Positions 17,601-26,270 of a stretch of 64,000 nucleotides of DNA are shown here, in pieces. The notes under the pieces are model-generated. The model made no database searches, was not told the DNA's origin, and saw nothing but the letters and a program-made list of their open reading frames with translations. The position numbers and the translations under genes are program-made. Within the stretch, counting starts at the first letter, position 1. Each line of letters starts with the position of its first letter. The stretch comes from CAYZZU01 sp964483105 (lineage in GTDB: Bacteria; CG2-30-53-67): assembly GCA_964483105.1 (NCBI GenBank), contig CAYZZU010000004.1, positions 56,169 to 120,168 of the forward strand. The letters are read 5' to 3'.

Positions 17601-20205
17601 AGGCCCTCGTGGAACGAGCCCGGTTCCGTTTCAGAACCGGGAAAATCAGCGGGAAAAGCCAGAGAAGCGGATCCAGCGGATGGACGGTCTTCCCCCGGGG
17701 GAAAGCCCTTGTGGAGACGGAGCATCCCCCCGCGCCGCCGCCGGGATCTCCCGAATCGAGAAAGGGCAGGGAGATAACCAGAGCAAAGGGACTCAGGCTG
17801 TTCGTGCTGAAGGAAACCTGCTGATGCAGCGCGATTTCCTGATGATTGACCGGTGTAAGGGGCGTCATTTCTTTCCAGACGCCGCCTGTGAGGTGGAAGA
17901 CCCGTGCCGTGTCCGTATCGTAACTGGCCAGGACCGGCAGGGTGATCGAGGCGGTCCCGGTCAGGTCACCGTTTTCGAGGCGGAATTCGGCGACCGGCAT
18001 GGCGTAGTTGAAGGAGACCGGAAGGGCCGGGAGTGTTTCGGTGGATTGATAGATCGTGACGACCGTGTCTTCGCTGATTGTGCTCGCGCCGATCGTGATT
18101 CCGGTTCCGAACAGACTCCTGATGGGATCGGTGAGCACATCCGGAGGGGTGATGAAGGCGACGGTTCCTCCCGTGCCGGCACGGAGAAAGGCCGCCGATT
18201 CGGCAATCAGCCTGCCGGTGGAGGAGGCTCCCACGGGGTCGGCCGCGGTTTCTCCGGTCTGGAAAACGTTGCTGTTGCTGTAGGCGCCCAGGGTGTTGTC
18301 CGTGACCGAGTTGCCCGAGTTGGTCACCGAGGGGGAGGAGGAACTTTCCATGCCGTAGCCCTGATTGCCGGAGACGAGATTGTCGGTGATCGTGACGGAT
18401 GCGGAACCGGTGATCCGTATCCCGCTTCCGCTGTTGCCGGACAAGGTATCCCGGTTCAGGACGATTCCCGTGCCGTTGCCTCCCACTTCGATTCCGGCGC
18501 CGAAGTTGTCCCGGATCCAATTGTTGTCCAGGGTGATCGCCGCAGACGCCGTTGTTGAGTCCGTGATCACGATTCCGCTGGTTTCAGCGTTCGAGATCGT
18601 GCTTCCGGTTACCGTGACATTCCGGCTCCCCTGGATCACGATTGCGCCACCGGCTCCGTTCAGAGAAAGAGACGTGTTCCGGATCTTGACCTGGTCCGTC
18701 GGGTCCTGCAGCTCCTCCACCTTGATTCCGTATCCCACGGTCTTGGCTTCGTCCACCTGGAAGGTGACGTGATCGAGTGTTGCGGAGGTTCGGGTCGCGG
18801 CCCCTCCGTCCGAGGCGTCCGAGACGAGAAGGCCGTTCACGCAGTTTAAAAGTGTTATGTTCACCAAGTGGACGCTGGTGTCCGATGCAGGGTCCCCCAG
18901 GACCCGGATCGCCGGATTTGTGCCGGTGTCCGTCATCTCGACGGTAAGAGCGGTGAGGGTCGTGCCCGAGCCTCCGCCGAGGGTGATCCGGCCCTGGAGA
19001 AACGTGAGCCGTGGACCCGCCCCGATCAGGGTGACTGCCTTCCCGAGGGTCAGGTCCCCGGTGTAAGTGCCGGGGGGCAGATAGAGGATGTCGCCTTCGG
19101 ACGCCGAATCAACGGCCGTCTGGACCGAACCCGATACCATAGTGTATCCCGTTTTCGGGATGGAGAGAGCATCCAGGGGGTCGCTGCCGAAAGTGATCTC
19201 CATACTGTCGGTGAATCCGTCTCCGTCGGTGTCCGGACTGGAGGGGTCGGATTCTCCCGTGTCGAGATTCCCGTCCAGGTTGGTGTCCTCTCTTGCGTCC
19301 CGCAGACCGTCCTGGTCGGCATCGGAATCGAGCGGGTCCGCGTCCGCGCCGTCCAGGATTCCGTCCGCATCGGTGTCCGCCTGATTCGGTTTTGTCCCCG
19401 CCTGGTATTCGGCGAGGTTGGTGAGTCCGTCCGAATCGAGGTCGGAGCCCGCGTCATCGGCCGCGGAGTCCAGCCCATAGAAGTCTTCAAAACGGTCGAT
19501 CATGCCGTCGCCGTCCGCATCCGGATCGGTTTCCGAAAAGAGGATCGACGTCCCCTCCCGGATCAGGCTCAGGTCCGCGGGGAAAAGTCCCCCGTCACCC
19601 GTCCTGTTTTCAATCCCGATCGTCGTGGTGGATGCGGTGATCGGACCTCCGCCCCGCAGGGTCTTGTATTGGAACAGAATATCGCCGTTGTCCTCGTACA
19701 GCACCGCCTCAAAGGTCCGGTTTCCCCCTTGCCCCTTGACCGGGACCCCGATCCACTCCACGACAAAGTATCGTTTTCCGGGGATTCCCCCGGACAGGGT
19801 ATAGATACTCCCTCCCGCGGAAGGATCCAGGTCTGTCGCAAGGGGGGCGATGACGGCATTGGGGTCCGCCGGATCCGGGATGGCCGGGAGTTGAGTGGCC
19901 GAGGCGAGTCCGACACTGTCCGTCGGAAACCCGATCAGCCCGTTCGATCCGACCAGGATCTCTGTATAGTCCTTTCCGTAATAGCTGAAGGTAAAACCGA
20001 GAGGGAGCGGGCTGCTGACCGCGTCGTCCCCGAGCGAAAGAAGGGTGCCCCCCGTTGAGGTGTCGAGATAGTCATAGGTCTTGAAAACGGAAGAGACGAA
20101 GGCGTAGTCGGAAGCCCTGACGTAAGGGGGCGTCAGAAAGACCAGCAGGTACAGAAAAAACAGGATCTCCGTCAGTTTTTTGAGTTGCCTTCTCCGGAAC
20201 GACAT
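17587..20205 (-). CDS. Secreted multidomain protein: N-terminal globular domain, thrombospondin type 3 repeats, right-handed beta-helix, C-terminal sorting-like tail
   Basis: An 872-residue protein. Residues 1-32 look like a signal peptide (LTEILFFLYLLVFL). Residues 33-225 form a domain with PLGFTFSYYGKDYTEI. Residues 226-345 hold at least four Asp-rich calcium repeats (DPDADGDGMID, DLDSDGLTN, DTDADGILDG, DTDGDGFTD). Residues 355-640 are a parabolic right-handed beta-helix rich in Asn, Thr and Gly. The last 51 residues read as a Gly-rich GGGAGGCS, then a hydrophobic stretch (LDPLLWLFPLIFPVL) and a basic KRNRARSTR: a tripartite sorting signal with an invariant-looking Cys. First gene of the LPS operon, overlapping bamA. 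Function unknown; surface attachment is inferred. Confidence 0.82.
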   Translation of the reverse strand: MSFRRRQLKKLTEILFFLYLLVFLTPPYVRASDYAFVSSVFKTYDYLDTSTGGTLLSLGDDAVSSPLPLGFTFSYYGKDYTEILVGSNGLIGFPTDSVGLASATQLPAIPDPADPNAVIAPLATDLDPSAGGSIYTLSGGIPGKRYFVVEWIGVPVKGQGGNRTFEAVLYEDNGDILFQYKTLRGGGPITASTTTIGIENRTGDGGLFPADLSLIREGTSILFSETDPDADGDGMIDRFEDFYGLDSAADDAGSDLDSDGLTNLAEYQAGTKPNQADTDADGILDGADADPLDSDADQDGLRDAREDTNLDGNLDTGESDPSSPDTDGDGFTDSMEITFGSDPLDALSIPKTGYTMVSGSVQTAVDSASEGDILYLPPGTYTGDLTLGKAVTLIGAGPRLTFLQGRITLGGGSGTTLTALTVEMTDTGTNPAIRVLGDPASDTSVHLVNITLLNCVNGLLVSDASDGGAATRTSATLDHVTFQVDEAKTVGYGIKVEELQDPTDQVKIRNTSLSLNGAGGAIVIQGSRNVTVTGSTISNAETSGIVITDSTTASAAITLDNNWIRDNFGAGIEVGGNGTGIVLNRDTLSGNSGSGIRITGSASVTITDNLVSGNQGYGMESSSSPSVTNSGNSVTDNTLGAYSNSNVFQTGETAADPVGASSTGRLIAESAAFLRAGTGGTVAFITPPDVLTDPIRSLFGTGITIGASTISEDTVVTIYQSTETLPALPVSFNYAMPVAEFRLENGDLTGTASITLPVLASYDTDTARVFHLTGGVWKEMTPLTPVNHQEIALHQQVSFSTNSLSPFALVISLPFLDSGDPGGGAGGCSVSTRAFPRGKTVHPLDPLLWLFPLIFPVLKRNRARSTRAYEAE

Positions 20206-20234
20206 CTCTTTCCCTATCTGTTTTTTAATCCATG

Positions 20235-20263
20235 AAAATAGGATATCTGGTCCTGAAAGTCAA
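20235..20263 (-). promoter_or_regulatory. Candidate sigma70 promoter of the bamA-LPS operon
   Basis: On the minus strand, TTGACT (20258-20263) is followed after 17 bases by TATTTT (20235-20240), placing the start of transcription near 20228, about 23 bases before the first ATG at 20205. No other good promoter is seen in the operon, though internal ones are possible. Judged by eye only. Confidence 0.5.
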
Positions 20264-20491
20264 TCAATATATACACTTTGAGGAACCCGAGGCCGTCCGG
20301 TTTGACCGGGTCGCCCGCGGGCCCGAATCCAGCGATGGACAATGTTCAGATCGTTTTGTTGAGGAAGCTCGTTTTGAAAAGTGTCCGGAGTGTTTTCTTT
20401 ACAATCCAGGGAAGTCCTGACAAAACTTCAGCTGAAGGTAGGCAATACGATTTCGGACATTGCTCTTCCTCAAATTAGGTGACGAATTGTT

Positions 20492-20526
20492 TTTGTTCAT
20501 TTTTTTTGCTCGATCCAAAGAAGATG
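20492..20526. repeat. Copy of a dispersed repeat end
   Basis: TTTGTTCATTTTTTTTGCTC followed by GATCCAAAGAAGATG here matches, with few differences, the reverse complement of 61713-61746. The two copies are thus in opposite orientation and about 41 kb apart. It looks like the terminal part of a small dispersed element; no coding sequence accompanies it. Confidence 0.6.
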
Positions 20527-20546
20527 GTGTCGTAAGAAGTCTGATT

Positions 20547-20569
20547 TCCCCTCCCCTGGTGGGAGGGGA
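20547..20569. repeat. Perfect 9-bp inverted repeat
   Basis: TCCCCTCCC, a five-base loop and GGGAGGGGA form a perfect stem. A related CCCCTCCC/GGGAGGGG pair with a longer loop is at 58510-58546, so this is probably a dispersed palindromic repeat rather than a terminator; it has no T-run. Confidence 0.55.
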
Positions 20570-20632
20570 TCAAGCCTGCTCTGAGTCTGTCAAAAAGGTT
20601 GGGTTGTGGAGATCGTATCCCCCCTCCCGGTT

Positions 20633-20661
20633 TTTGGGGAAGATGGAATCTGTGTTATAAT
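20633..20661 (+). promoter_or_regulatory. Candidate sigma70 promoter of phoH
   Basis: A perfect TATAAT is at 20656-20661; the -35 region at 17 bases is a weak TTTGGG (20633-20638). It lies 35 bases before the chosen phoH start, which supports the ATG at 20697 over the one at 20673. Confidence 0.5.
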
Positions 20662-20696
20662 GAATCAGATCCATGGAAAAACGGAAAGGGGATGTT

Positions 20697-22046
20697 ATGA
20701 AGGAACAGGAACCCAACACACCGACTCAACGAAAGAGAACCTATGTTCTGGACACCAATGTCCTGCTTTATGATCCGGATTCCCTGTTTTCCTTTAAGGA
20801 AAATGATGTGGTGATCCCCGTGGTTGTCATCGAGGAGATGGACCGTTTCAAGAAGGATCTGAACGAAACCGGCCGCAATGCGCGGATGGTTTCCCGGAGT
20901 CTCGACCGGTTGCGGAAGCAGAAAGGGCTTTCCCAGGGAGTCCGCCTGGAAGGGGGCGGCACCCTTCGGGTTTTTGTGGAAAAGAAGGTCTTTGATCTCC
21001 TCCCGGTCGAACTTCACATTTCCAAGGCGGATAACCGGATTCTTTCCGTGGCCCTCGGTCTGAAACAGTCGGATCCCGCGCTTGAGGTGATTCTGGTAAC
21101 CAAGGATACCAATCTGAGGATCAAGGCAAACGCCTTTGGAATTCCGGCCGAGGATTACACCACGAACCGGGTGGAGATCAGTGAACTCTATACGGGCACG
21201 GCCGTCCTGGAAACGACATCGGACAGGATCGACACCTTTTTCCGGGACAAAGAGGTGGCCCTGGAACTCGACGGCCTGTCGCCCAATCAGTTCATTCACC
21301 TGACCGATCCCGCCGCGCCTTCTCATTCGGCCCTGGGCCGCTATCAGGCTGACCGGAAGATCTTAAGGCCCCTGCGGGATCTGCGTACAGGGGTCTGGGG
21401 CATCCGTCCTCTGAACAAGGAACAACAGTACGCTATGGATATCCTGATGGACCCCTCGATACAATTGGTGACCCTCGTTGGAATCGCCGGAACCGGGAAG
21501 ACCCTTCTCGCTCTGGCTGCGGGTCTGGAGCAGACCCTGGAACAGGGGATCTACAAGCGGATGGTGGCCTGCCGGCCGATCCTTCCCATGGGGAGGGACC
21601 TGGGTTATCTTCCGGGGGATATCGAGGAGAAGATGATGCCGTGGATGCAACCGATCTTCGACAACATGGAGTTACTGCTCGGTTCTTCGGGAGGACAAGC
21701 GGCGGTGACCCGGAATATCAAGGAACTTCAGGATCGGGGGACCCTCCAGTTAGAGGCCCTGACCTACATTCGGGGGCGCAGCCTTCCCCACCAGTACCTG
21801 GTCGTGGATGAGGCGCAGAACCTCACACCGCATGAAATCAAGACCGTCATTACCCGGGCCGGAGAGGGCGCGAAGGTGATCCTGACCGGGGATCCCTACC
21901 AGATCGACAACCCCTATGTGGATTCATCGAGCAACGGTCTGACCTATGTAGTGGACCGATTCAGGGGGGAATCCGTGGCCGGGCATGTCACGCTTGTCAA
22001 GGGGGAACGCTCCAGACTTGCGGAGCTAGCGGCGAAACTCCTGTGA
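20697..22046 (+). CDS. phoH: PhoH family ATPase with N-terminal PIN domain (PhoH2 type)
   Basis: A 449-residue protein. An N-terminal PIN nuclease domain (about 10-140) has VLDTNVLLYDPDSL and VIEEMDRFKK with the acidic metal-binding residues. The C-terminal PhoH ATPase has Walker A VGIAGTGKTLLALAAGLEQ, GRSLPHQYLVVDEAQNLT and VILTGDPYQIDNP. PIN-PhoH fusions are sequence-dependent RNA helicase/ribonucleases, often linked to toxin-antitoxin-like control. The ATG at 20697 has AAGGGG upstream and is preferred over 20673. It is a single gene with its own promoter. Confidence 0.92.
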   Translation: MKEQEPNTPTQRKRTYVLDTNVLLYDPDSLFSFKENDVVIPVVVIEEMDRFKKDLNETGRNARMVSRSLDRLRKQKGLSQGVRLEGGGTLRVFVEKKVFDLLPVELHISKADNRILSVALGLKQSDPALEVILVTKDTNLRIKANAFGIPAEDYTTNRVEISELYTGTAVLETTSDRIDTFFRDKEVALELDGLSPNQFIHLTDPAAPSHSALGRYQADRKILRPLRDLRTGVWGIRPLNKEQQYAMDILMDPSIQLVTLVGIAGTGKTLLALAAGLEQTLEQGIYKRMVACRPILPMGRDLGYLPGDIEEKMMPWMQPIFDNMELLLGSSGGQAAVTRNIKELQDRGTLQLEALTYIRGRSLPHQYLVVDEAQNLTPHEIKTVITRAGEGAKVILTGDPYQIDNPYVDSSSNGLTYVVDRFRGESVAGHVTLVKGERSRLAELAAKLL

Positions 22047-22092
22047 GACAGTCACCGATATGACCGGGAAGGTCTCTCCTGAAAATTTTCGC

Positions 22093-22121
22093 TTGACTCC
22101 TATTCGATTTCTTTCTATACT
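22093..22121 (+). promoter_or_regulatory. Candidate sigma70 promoter
   Basis: TTGACT (22093-22098), 17 bases, TATACT (22116-22121): a good match to consensus. It would read the secreted phospholipase C-like gene with a leader of about 72 bases. Confidence 0.6.
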
Positions 22122-22200
22122 ATAAAAGTTGGATAGTATTCTATTGATGAAATCCGGTTCTTACGCTTTGCGGGGCGTATCCTATCATATAAAACACTGA

Positions 22201-23076
22201 ATGCTCTTTCTGATATCGTCACTTACGTTCGTTTTCCTCCTTTTGTTACCTGATAATGCCTTTGCCTGGGGTCCTGCCACTCATATTTATTACGGAGTGG
22301 AGCTCCTGAAGGATCTTTCAGTTCTTTCTCCATGGGTTGCGTCGATTCTTACTAAATTTCCCCACGATTTTCTGTATGGGTGTATCAGCGCCGATATCAC
22401 GGTGGGGAAGAAGTATACACACTACAGGAAACATTGTCACAACTGGAGGATCGGTTATACGATCCTTTCGGAGGCGGAAAGCCTCGCGCAAAAATCCTTT
22501 GCCTTCGGGTACCTGAATCATCTGGCGGCGGATACGATCGCTCATAATTTCTTTGTGCCGAGCCGAATGATCAACGTCTATTCCAGAAAGTCCCTGGGGC
22601 ATGTCTACTGGGAAATCCGGGCCGACAGTCTGATCCCGAAGGAATACTGGAAAGAAGTGGGCCGTATCAGCAAAGAGGTGCAGGCCACCCACGATCGTTT
22701 GATCCGGGACATTGTGGAGGGGACCCTTTTCCCCTTTGACGTGAACAAGAGGATCTTTAACGGGATTCTGATCATTCACCGCTTCAAACAGTGGCGGCGA
22801 CTGGTCCGCAAACTGGCCGCTCGTTCCAGATGGAGCCTGGACCCGGAAGAGGTCAAAAAATATCATCGGCTTTCCAGCCTTGCCATCCTGGACCTTATGA
22901 TCTCCTTTGAAAGCGCCGAGTGCATGAAACTGGATCCGACCGGCAGGGTAAACCTCAGGAGGGCGCGGATGCTCCGGAGGAGTCTGAGACGTCTTGCCCG
23001 CACCCGGTTTCTGGATGAGTCGGACTGTCGATCGGTTCTCAGGCAGCTTCCGGTGCAGACCCCGTTTTTTGACTGA
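22201..23076 (+). CDS. Secreted zinc-dependent phospholipase C-like protein
   Basis: A 291-residue protein of the zinc-dependent phospholipase C / S1-P1 nuclease fold. A signal peptide (MLFLISSLTFVFLLLLPDNA) is followed by the mature start FAWGPATHIYYG, which in this family supplies the N-terminal Trp ligand and first His. Further metal ligands are likely in DFLYGCISADITVG, HYRKHCHNW and YLNHLAADTIAHN. It probably acts in the periplasm or outside; the substrate is unknown. No clear ribosome site precedes the ATG. The Arg-rich C-terminus (residues 240-280) is unusual and may be a helical tail. Confidence 0.75.
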   Translation: MLFLISSLTFVFLLLLPDNAFAWGPATHIYYGVELLKDLSVLSPWVASILTKFPHDFLYGCISADITVGKKYTHYRKHCHNWRIGYTILSEAESLAQKSFAFGYLNHLAADTIAHNFFVPSRMINVYSRKSLGHVYWEIRADSLIPKEYWKEVGRISKEVQATHDRLIRDIVEGTLFPFDVNKRIFNGILIIHRFKQWRRLVRKLAARSRWSLDPEEVKKYHRLSSLAILDLMISFESAECMKLDPTGRVNLRRARMLRRSLRRLARTRFLDESDCRSVLRQLPVQTPFFD

Positions 23077-23145
23077 ACTCGTTCCTTTTTACATACGGTA
23101 CGTGATCCTGCGGATGACCTGACAACCTGAAGGGGGTGCCGTTTT

Positions 23146-24027
23146 TTGAAGCCGAGAAGAGGGAAGATAAAAAATGAGCCCTTGATCGGCGCCCATATGT
23201 CGATTTCCGGAGGGGTCTCGAAATCTTTTGCGCGCGGAGAGACCTCTTCCTGCCGGACCATGCAGATCTTCACCAAAAACGCCAATCAGTGGAAAGCGCC
23301 CCCCCTTTCGGACGAGGAGATTGATGCCTTCAAGGCGGAGCAGGCACGGACCGGGATCTGGCCGGTTGCGGCACACGACTCCTATCTCATCAATATCGCT
23401 TCACCAGAGGGAAAGAAACGCGGGATCTCCCGGGCTGCCTTACTGGAGGAGATGAACCGGGCTGAAATCCTCGGTATCCCCTATCTGGTGATGCACCCCG
23501 GCTCCCACATGGGGGCCGGCGAGGAGGAAGGGATTCGGCGGATCATCGAATCGCTCAACGAGTTGCACCGGAAAACGGAAGGGTTCCGGATGAAGATTCT
23601 CCTGGAGACAACCGCCGGACAGGGGACCAACCTCGGATATCGCTTTGAACAGATCGCGCGAATGATCGAAGGGGTGGATGCCCCGGAGCGGATGGGGGTC
23701 TGCGTGGATACCTGCCACATCTTTGCCGCCGGTTACGACATCCGGACCGAGGAGGGATACGAGGCGACGATGGCAAGGCTCTTTGATCTCTTCGGGGCGG
23801 AGAGGATTCTCTGTGTCCATGTCAACGATTCCCTGAAGGGATTTGAAAGCCGCGTGGACCGTCATGCCCACATCGGGAAAGGTGAAATCGGTGAGACGGC
23901 ATTCCGTTGTCTGATGAAAGATCCCCGTTTCGAGCAGGTTCCCAAAATCCTGGAGACCCCGAAAGGAAAGAATAATGAAATGGATGAAGAGAACCTCTCG
24001 CTGCTGAGACGCTTTGCGAAAAAATAA
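23146..24027 (+). CDS. nfo: Endonuclease IV (apurinic/apyrimidinic endonuclease)
   Basis: A 293-residue AP endonuclease of base excision repair that cuts DNA 5' of abasic sites with three zinc ions. Motifs: LIGAHMSISGGV, MQIFTKNANQW, AHDSYLINIASP, VMHPGSH, ILLETTAGQGTNLG, VCVDTCHIFAAGYD, HVNDSLKGFES and RHAHIGKGEIG, containing the His, Glu and Asp ligands. No in-frame ATG precedes the conserved start, so the TTG at 23146, 8-10 bases after AGGGGGT, is the likely start. Confidence 0.94.
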   Translation: MKPRRGKIKNEPLIGAHMSISGGVSKSFARGETSSCRTMQIFTKNANQWKAPPLSDEEIDAFKAEQARTGIWPVAAHDSYLINIASPEGKKRGISRAALLEEMNRAEILGIPYLVMHPGSHMGAGEEEGIRRIIESLNELHRKTEGFRMKILLETTAGQGTNLGYRFEQIARMIEGVDAPERMGVCVDTCHIFAAGYDIRTEEGYEATMARLFDLFGAERILCVHVNDSLKGFESRVDRHAHIGKGEIGETAFRCLMKDPRFEQVPKILETPKGKNNEMDEENLSLLRRFAKK

Positions 24028-24211
24028 TCATCTATAAGCCATTGCCCCATGAATTCCGGAATGCCTTGCGGGAAAGGCCTTCCGGTGGTGTATATCCCGG
24101 AGTTGGTTCCCCACATGATCCCGGAAAGTATCTTCCGGTGGATTCAAACTCTTCACCAATTATTGAAAATCTTCACCCTGCTTTCCAGAAAACACACAAC
24201 GTTTATTTGCG
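24028..24211. other. Intergenic region after nfo
   Basis: No gene is seen. A perfect dyad CCGGAA-N6-TTCCGG lies at 24121-24138. It has no T-run and its role is unclear. The rest of the gap up to the PEP-CTERM gene holds the inverted repeat and promoter listed separately. Confidence 0.5.
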
Positions 24212-24256
24212 ATATTGATTGATTTTTTTGAATCCATAAGAAGAATCAATCAATAT
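24212..24256. promoter_or_regulatory. Perfect 13-bp inverted repeat upstream of the PEP-CTERM gene
   Basis: ATATTGATTGATT (24212-24224) and AATCAATCAATAT (24244-24256) are perfect inverted copies separated by 19 bases. Each arm also contains tandem ATTG/TGATT units. The pair ends 48 bases before the -35 box of the PEP-CTERM promoter, a position suited to an activator or looping regulator. No T-run follows closely, so a terminator is less likely. Confidence 0.55.
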
Positions 24257-24303
24257 TTTTGCGACTTTTTTGTTTTTTTATCCACTACTACCCATACATA
24301 AAG

Positions 24304-24332
24304 TTGGCAAAAACTGCAAAATCGTGTAAGAT
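24304..24332 (+). promoter_or_regulatory. Candidate sigma70 promoter of the PEP-CTERM gene
   Basis: TTGGCA (24304-24309), 17 bases, TAAGAT (24327-24332). A strong AGGAGG precedes the ATG at 24359. A sigma54 reading was tested and the GG-GC spacing is wrong (10 rather than 12). Confidence 0.55.
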
Positions 24333-24358
24333 GCAATGTAAGTGAAAAGGAGGAGTAA

Positions 24359-25009
24359 ATGATGATGAGACGGTCTGTTTTCTTATTTGTTCTGACTTTG
24401 ATTGCCGGATTGTACTTCGCAGGGAATGTTTCCGCAACCATCCTGAATCCGGACGGGAGTATCTATGGGGATGATGACGGTTCGGGAATTTTTTATCCTG
24501 CGAATATTGTAAGCGTCTTTGAATACGCGGATCTGATGGAGACGGTAGGGAGCGGCAGTGCTTTTGGGTTCTTCTTTGAAGGGGCTGACCTTTCGGATCC
24601 CTCCAATTTCATTACGATTTTGGGTGTAGAAGATCAAGGTCCGGATCCTCAGTCCGCCATTATCAATTTCACGGACGGCTATGTGTGGGACAATGATGCC
24701 GGTGAATTGCAAAGTACCTTTTCCGGAACGGGCGGCATTGCTTTCTGGCTCTCTGCCGACTCCCAGGTTCTGTCGACCGACCCTTTGCTCAATCCGGGCG
24801 GATCAGATCTGTCGGCTTCATTCCCGGTTCTGGGTGAGCCGGGGGCGTATCTGATCGGTTTTGAAGTGCCGGGTATTTCACCGATCGCGCTGGAAGTTGT
24901 GTCTGGTGTCACGGCGGTCCCTGAACCTTCGGCGTTGATTCTCATGGGAACCGGCCTGGCCGGCTTGCTTGCCGCAGGCCGCAGGAGGATCCGTTTCGGG
25001 AAAGCTTGA
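24359..25009 (+). CDS. PEP-CTERM sorting domain protein
   Basis: A 216-residue exported protein. Signal peptide to about residue 26 (FLFVLTLIAGLYFAGNVSA), an acidic, Gly/Ser-rich mature part, and the C-terminal tripartite signal: VPEP (around 187-190), hydrophobic SALILMGTGLAGLLAAG, basic RRRIRF. PEP-CTERM proteins are processed by an exosortase in bacteria that make exopolysaccharide, and such a locus begins 300 bases downstream. No exosortase gene is visible in the window. Mature domain not recognised. Confidence 0.88.
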   Translation: MMMRRSVFLFVLTLIAGLYFAGNVSATILNPDGSIYGDDDGSGIFYPANIVSVFEYADLMETVGSGSAFGFFFEGADLSDPSNFITILGVEDQGPDPQSAIINFTDGYVWDNDAGELQSTFSGTGGIAFWLSADSQVLSTDPLLNPGGSDLSASFPVLGEPGAYLIGFEVPGISPIALEVVSGVTAVPEPSALILMGTGLAGLLAAGRRRIRFGKA

Positions 25010-25310
25010 GTTCCAACTCAAAAATAAACTGATCGATTTGGGTTGTGCGACGATCTTTCATTCCTTCGTGCGGCTTCCCGGGTCGGATTCTTCCGGGTCC
25101 GGGAAGCCGCAGAGTTCCATCTTGCCGTCGTATTATGACGTTTACCCTTCCAGGTACGCCTCTGTTTCGGACTGTAGTCGTGTTCAGACAAACTCCTGTT
25201 GTTCAGAACGCTGCTGGAAGCAGGAAGAGAGGCAATACAGGGCATTTTGTCAGCCCGCATCCGGTCCGTAGCAGGAATGTTCGGGTGGGGAATGGTCGGG
25301 AAGTCGAAAA
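25010..25310. other. Intergenic region between PEP-CTERM gene and exopolysaccharide locus
   Basis: No gene is supported. A strong inverted repeat at 25069-25111 is listed separately; the remainder shows no promoter I trust. Confidence 0.5.
25069..25111. terminator. Perfect 13-bp hairpin, possible terminator of the PEP-CTERM gene
   Basis: TGCGGCTTCCCGG (25069-25081) pairs perfectly with CCGGGAAGCCGCA (25099-25111) across a 17-base loop, 60 bases after the PEP-CTERM stop. It lacks a following T-run, so it may be an mRNA 3' stabiliser rather than an intrinsic terminator. Confidence 0.5.
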
Positions 25311-26270
25311 ATGATCTGCAGGATTTGTGGGGATGATAACGACAATCCGGTTTATGAAGTGCAGGAAATGATGTTCGGATATAAAGATGTCTTTCATTAT
25401 TTCCAATGTTCGGGGTGCGGCTGCCTGCAAATCAGGAATTTCCCTGCCGATATGTCCAGATATTATCCTGAAAGCTATTATTCTTATCAGGGGAGGTCGA
25501 GTCGGAATAAAATCATCCATTTCATAATCGGCTTGAGAAACAGATACGCCGTTTATGACAGAGGAGTGATCGGGAAACTCATTCATGCGATATACCCAAA
25601 CCGGGAACTGAGATTCCTTTCCCTCCTTCCGATGGACAAAAGCATGAAAATTCTCGATGTAGGATGTGGTTCCGGGACCTTGTTGTATCTGCTTCGTGAA
25701 TTGGGCTTTGATCAGACCCTGGGTGTCGACCCGTTTATCAGGAAAGATATTGAATATGAAAATGGTCTCAGGGTGTTAAAAAAACGGATTGGTGATGTTG
25801 AAGGCCCATGGGATCTGGTGATGTTTCACCACTCTTTTGAGCATGTTCCGGATCCGATCAAGACCTTGCGAAATGTCGCGGGATTATTGAATCAGAAGGG
25901 ATACTGTGTGATCCATATACCGACGGTCTCTTCTTATGCCTGGAGGTATTATGGGGTCCAGTGGGTTCAACTGGACGCCCCCAGGCATTTTTTTCTTCAT
26001 TCTGTCGAGAGCATCCAAGTCTTGGCCGACAAAACGGGGCTTCATCTGCGCAACGTCGTTTATGATTCCACATCATTCCAATTCTGGGGAAGCGAACAAT
26101 ACAGAAAGGGTATCCCCTTTTATGATCCCAATTCCTATGCAGTCAATCCCCGGAATTCAATCTTTACTCCAAGAGATATTGCAAGATTTGCGGAACGTGC
26201 GGATGAACTCAATGCCGCACGGGAGGGAGATCAGGCGATATTTTATTTGCAGAAACCTGATATGAAGTGA
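25311..26270 (+). CDS. Class I SAM-dependent methyltransferase with N-terminal zinc-binding segment
   Basis: A 319-residue methyltransferase. Cysteines MICRICGD (3, 6) and CSGCGCLQ (33, 36, 38) suggest a zinc-binding N-terminal piece, as in sugar C-methyltransferase-like and polysaccharide-cluster methyltransferases. The SAM site is ILDVGCGSGTLLYLL (motif I, near 115), then FHHSFEHVPDP. It precedes the export genes of the exopolysaccharide locus. The gene is more AT-rich in base use than the LPS operon, hinting at a different origin. Substrate unknown; modification of a sugar is inferred from context. Confidence 0.82.
   Translation: MICRICGDDNDNPVYEVQEMMFGYKDVFHYFQCSGCGCLQIRNFPADMSRYYPESYYSYQGRSSRNKIIHFIIGLRNRYAVYDRGVIGKLIHAIYPNRELRFLSLLPMDKSMKILDVGCGSGTLLYLLRELGFDQTLGVDPFIRKDIEYENGLRVLKKRIGDVEGPWDLVMFHHSFEHVPDPIKTLRNVAGLLNQKGYCVIHIPTVSSYAWRYYGVQWVQLDAPRHFFLHSVESIQVLADKTGLHLRNVVYDSTSFQFWGSEQYRKGIPFYDPNSYAVNPRNSIFTPRDIARFAERADELNAAREGDQAIFYLQKPDMK

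Larger units (their letters stand above)
20264..20632. other. Divergent intergenic region with repeat debris, no gene
   Basis: Between the LPS operon promoter and the phoH promoter nothing codes convincingly; the short open frames lack ribosome sites and family features. The stretch holds two repeat pieces described separately (20492-20526 and 20547-20569) and is otherwise featureless to the eye. Confidence 0.6.

Noticed and set aside
20232..20660. Short plus-strand open frames in the divergent gap
   Set aside because: No ribosome sites, no family features, and they lie in repeat debris and promoter sequence.
24301..24330. Possible sigma54 promoter before the PEP-CTERM gene
   Set aside because: TTGGCA and TGCA resemble the -24/-12 boxes, but the GG to GC distance is 10, not 12; a sigma70 match fits better.
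25203..25586. 127-codon minus-strand frame across the methyltransferase start
   Set aside because: It lies opposite the well-supported methyltransferase and shows no recognisable motif.
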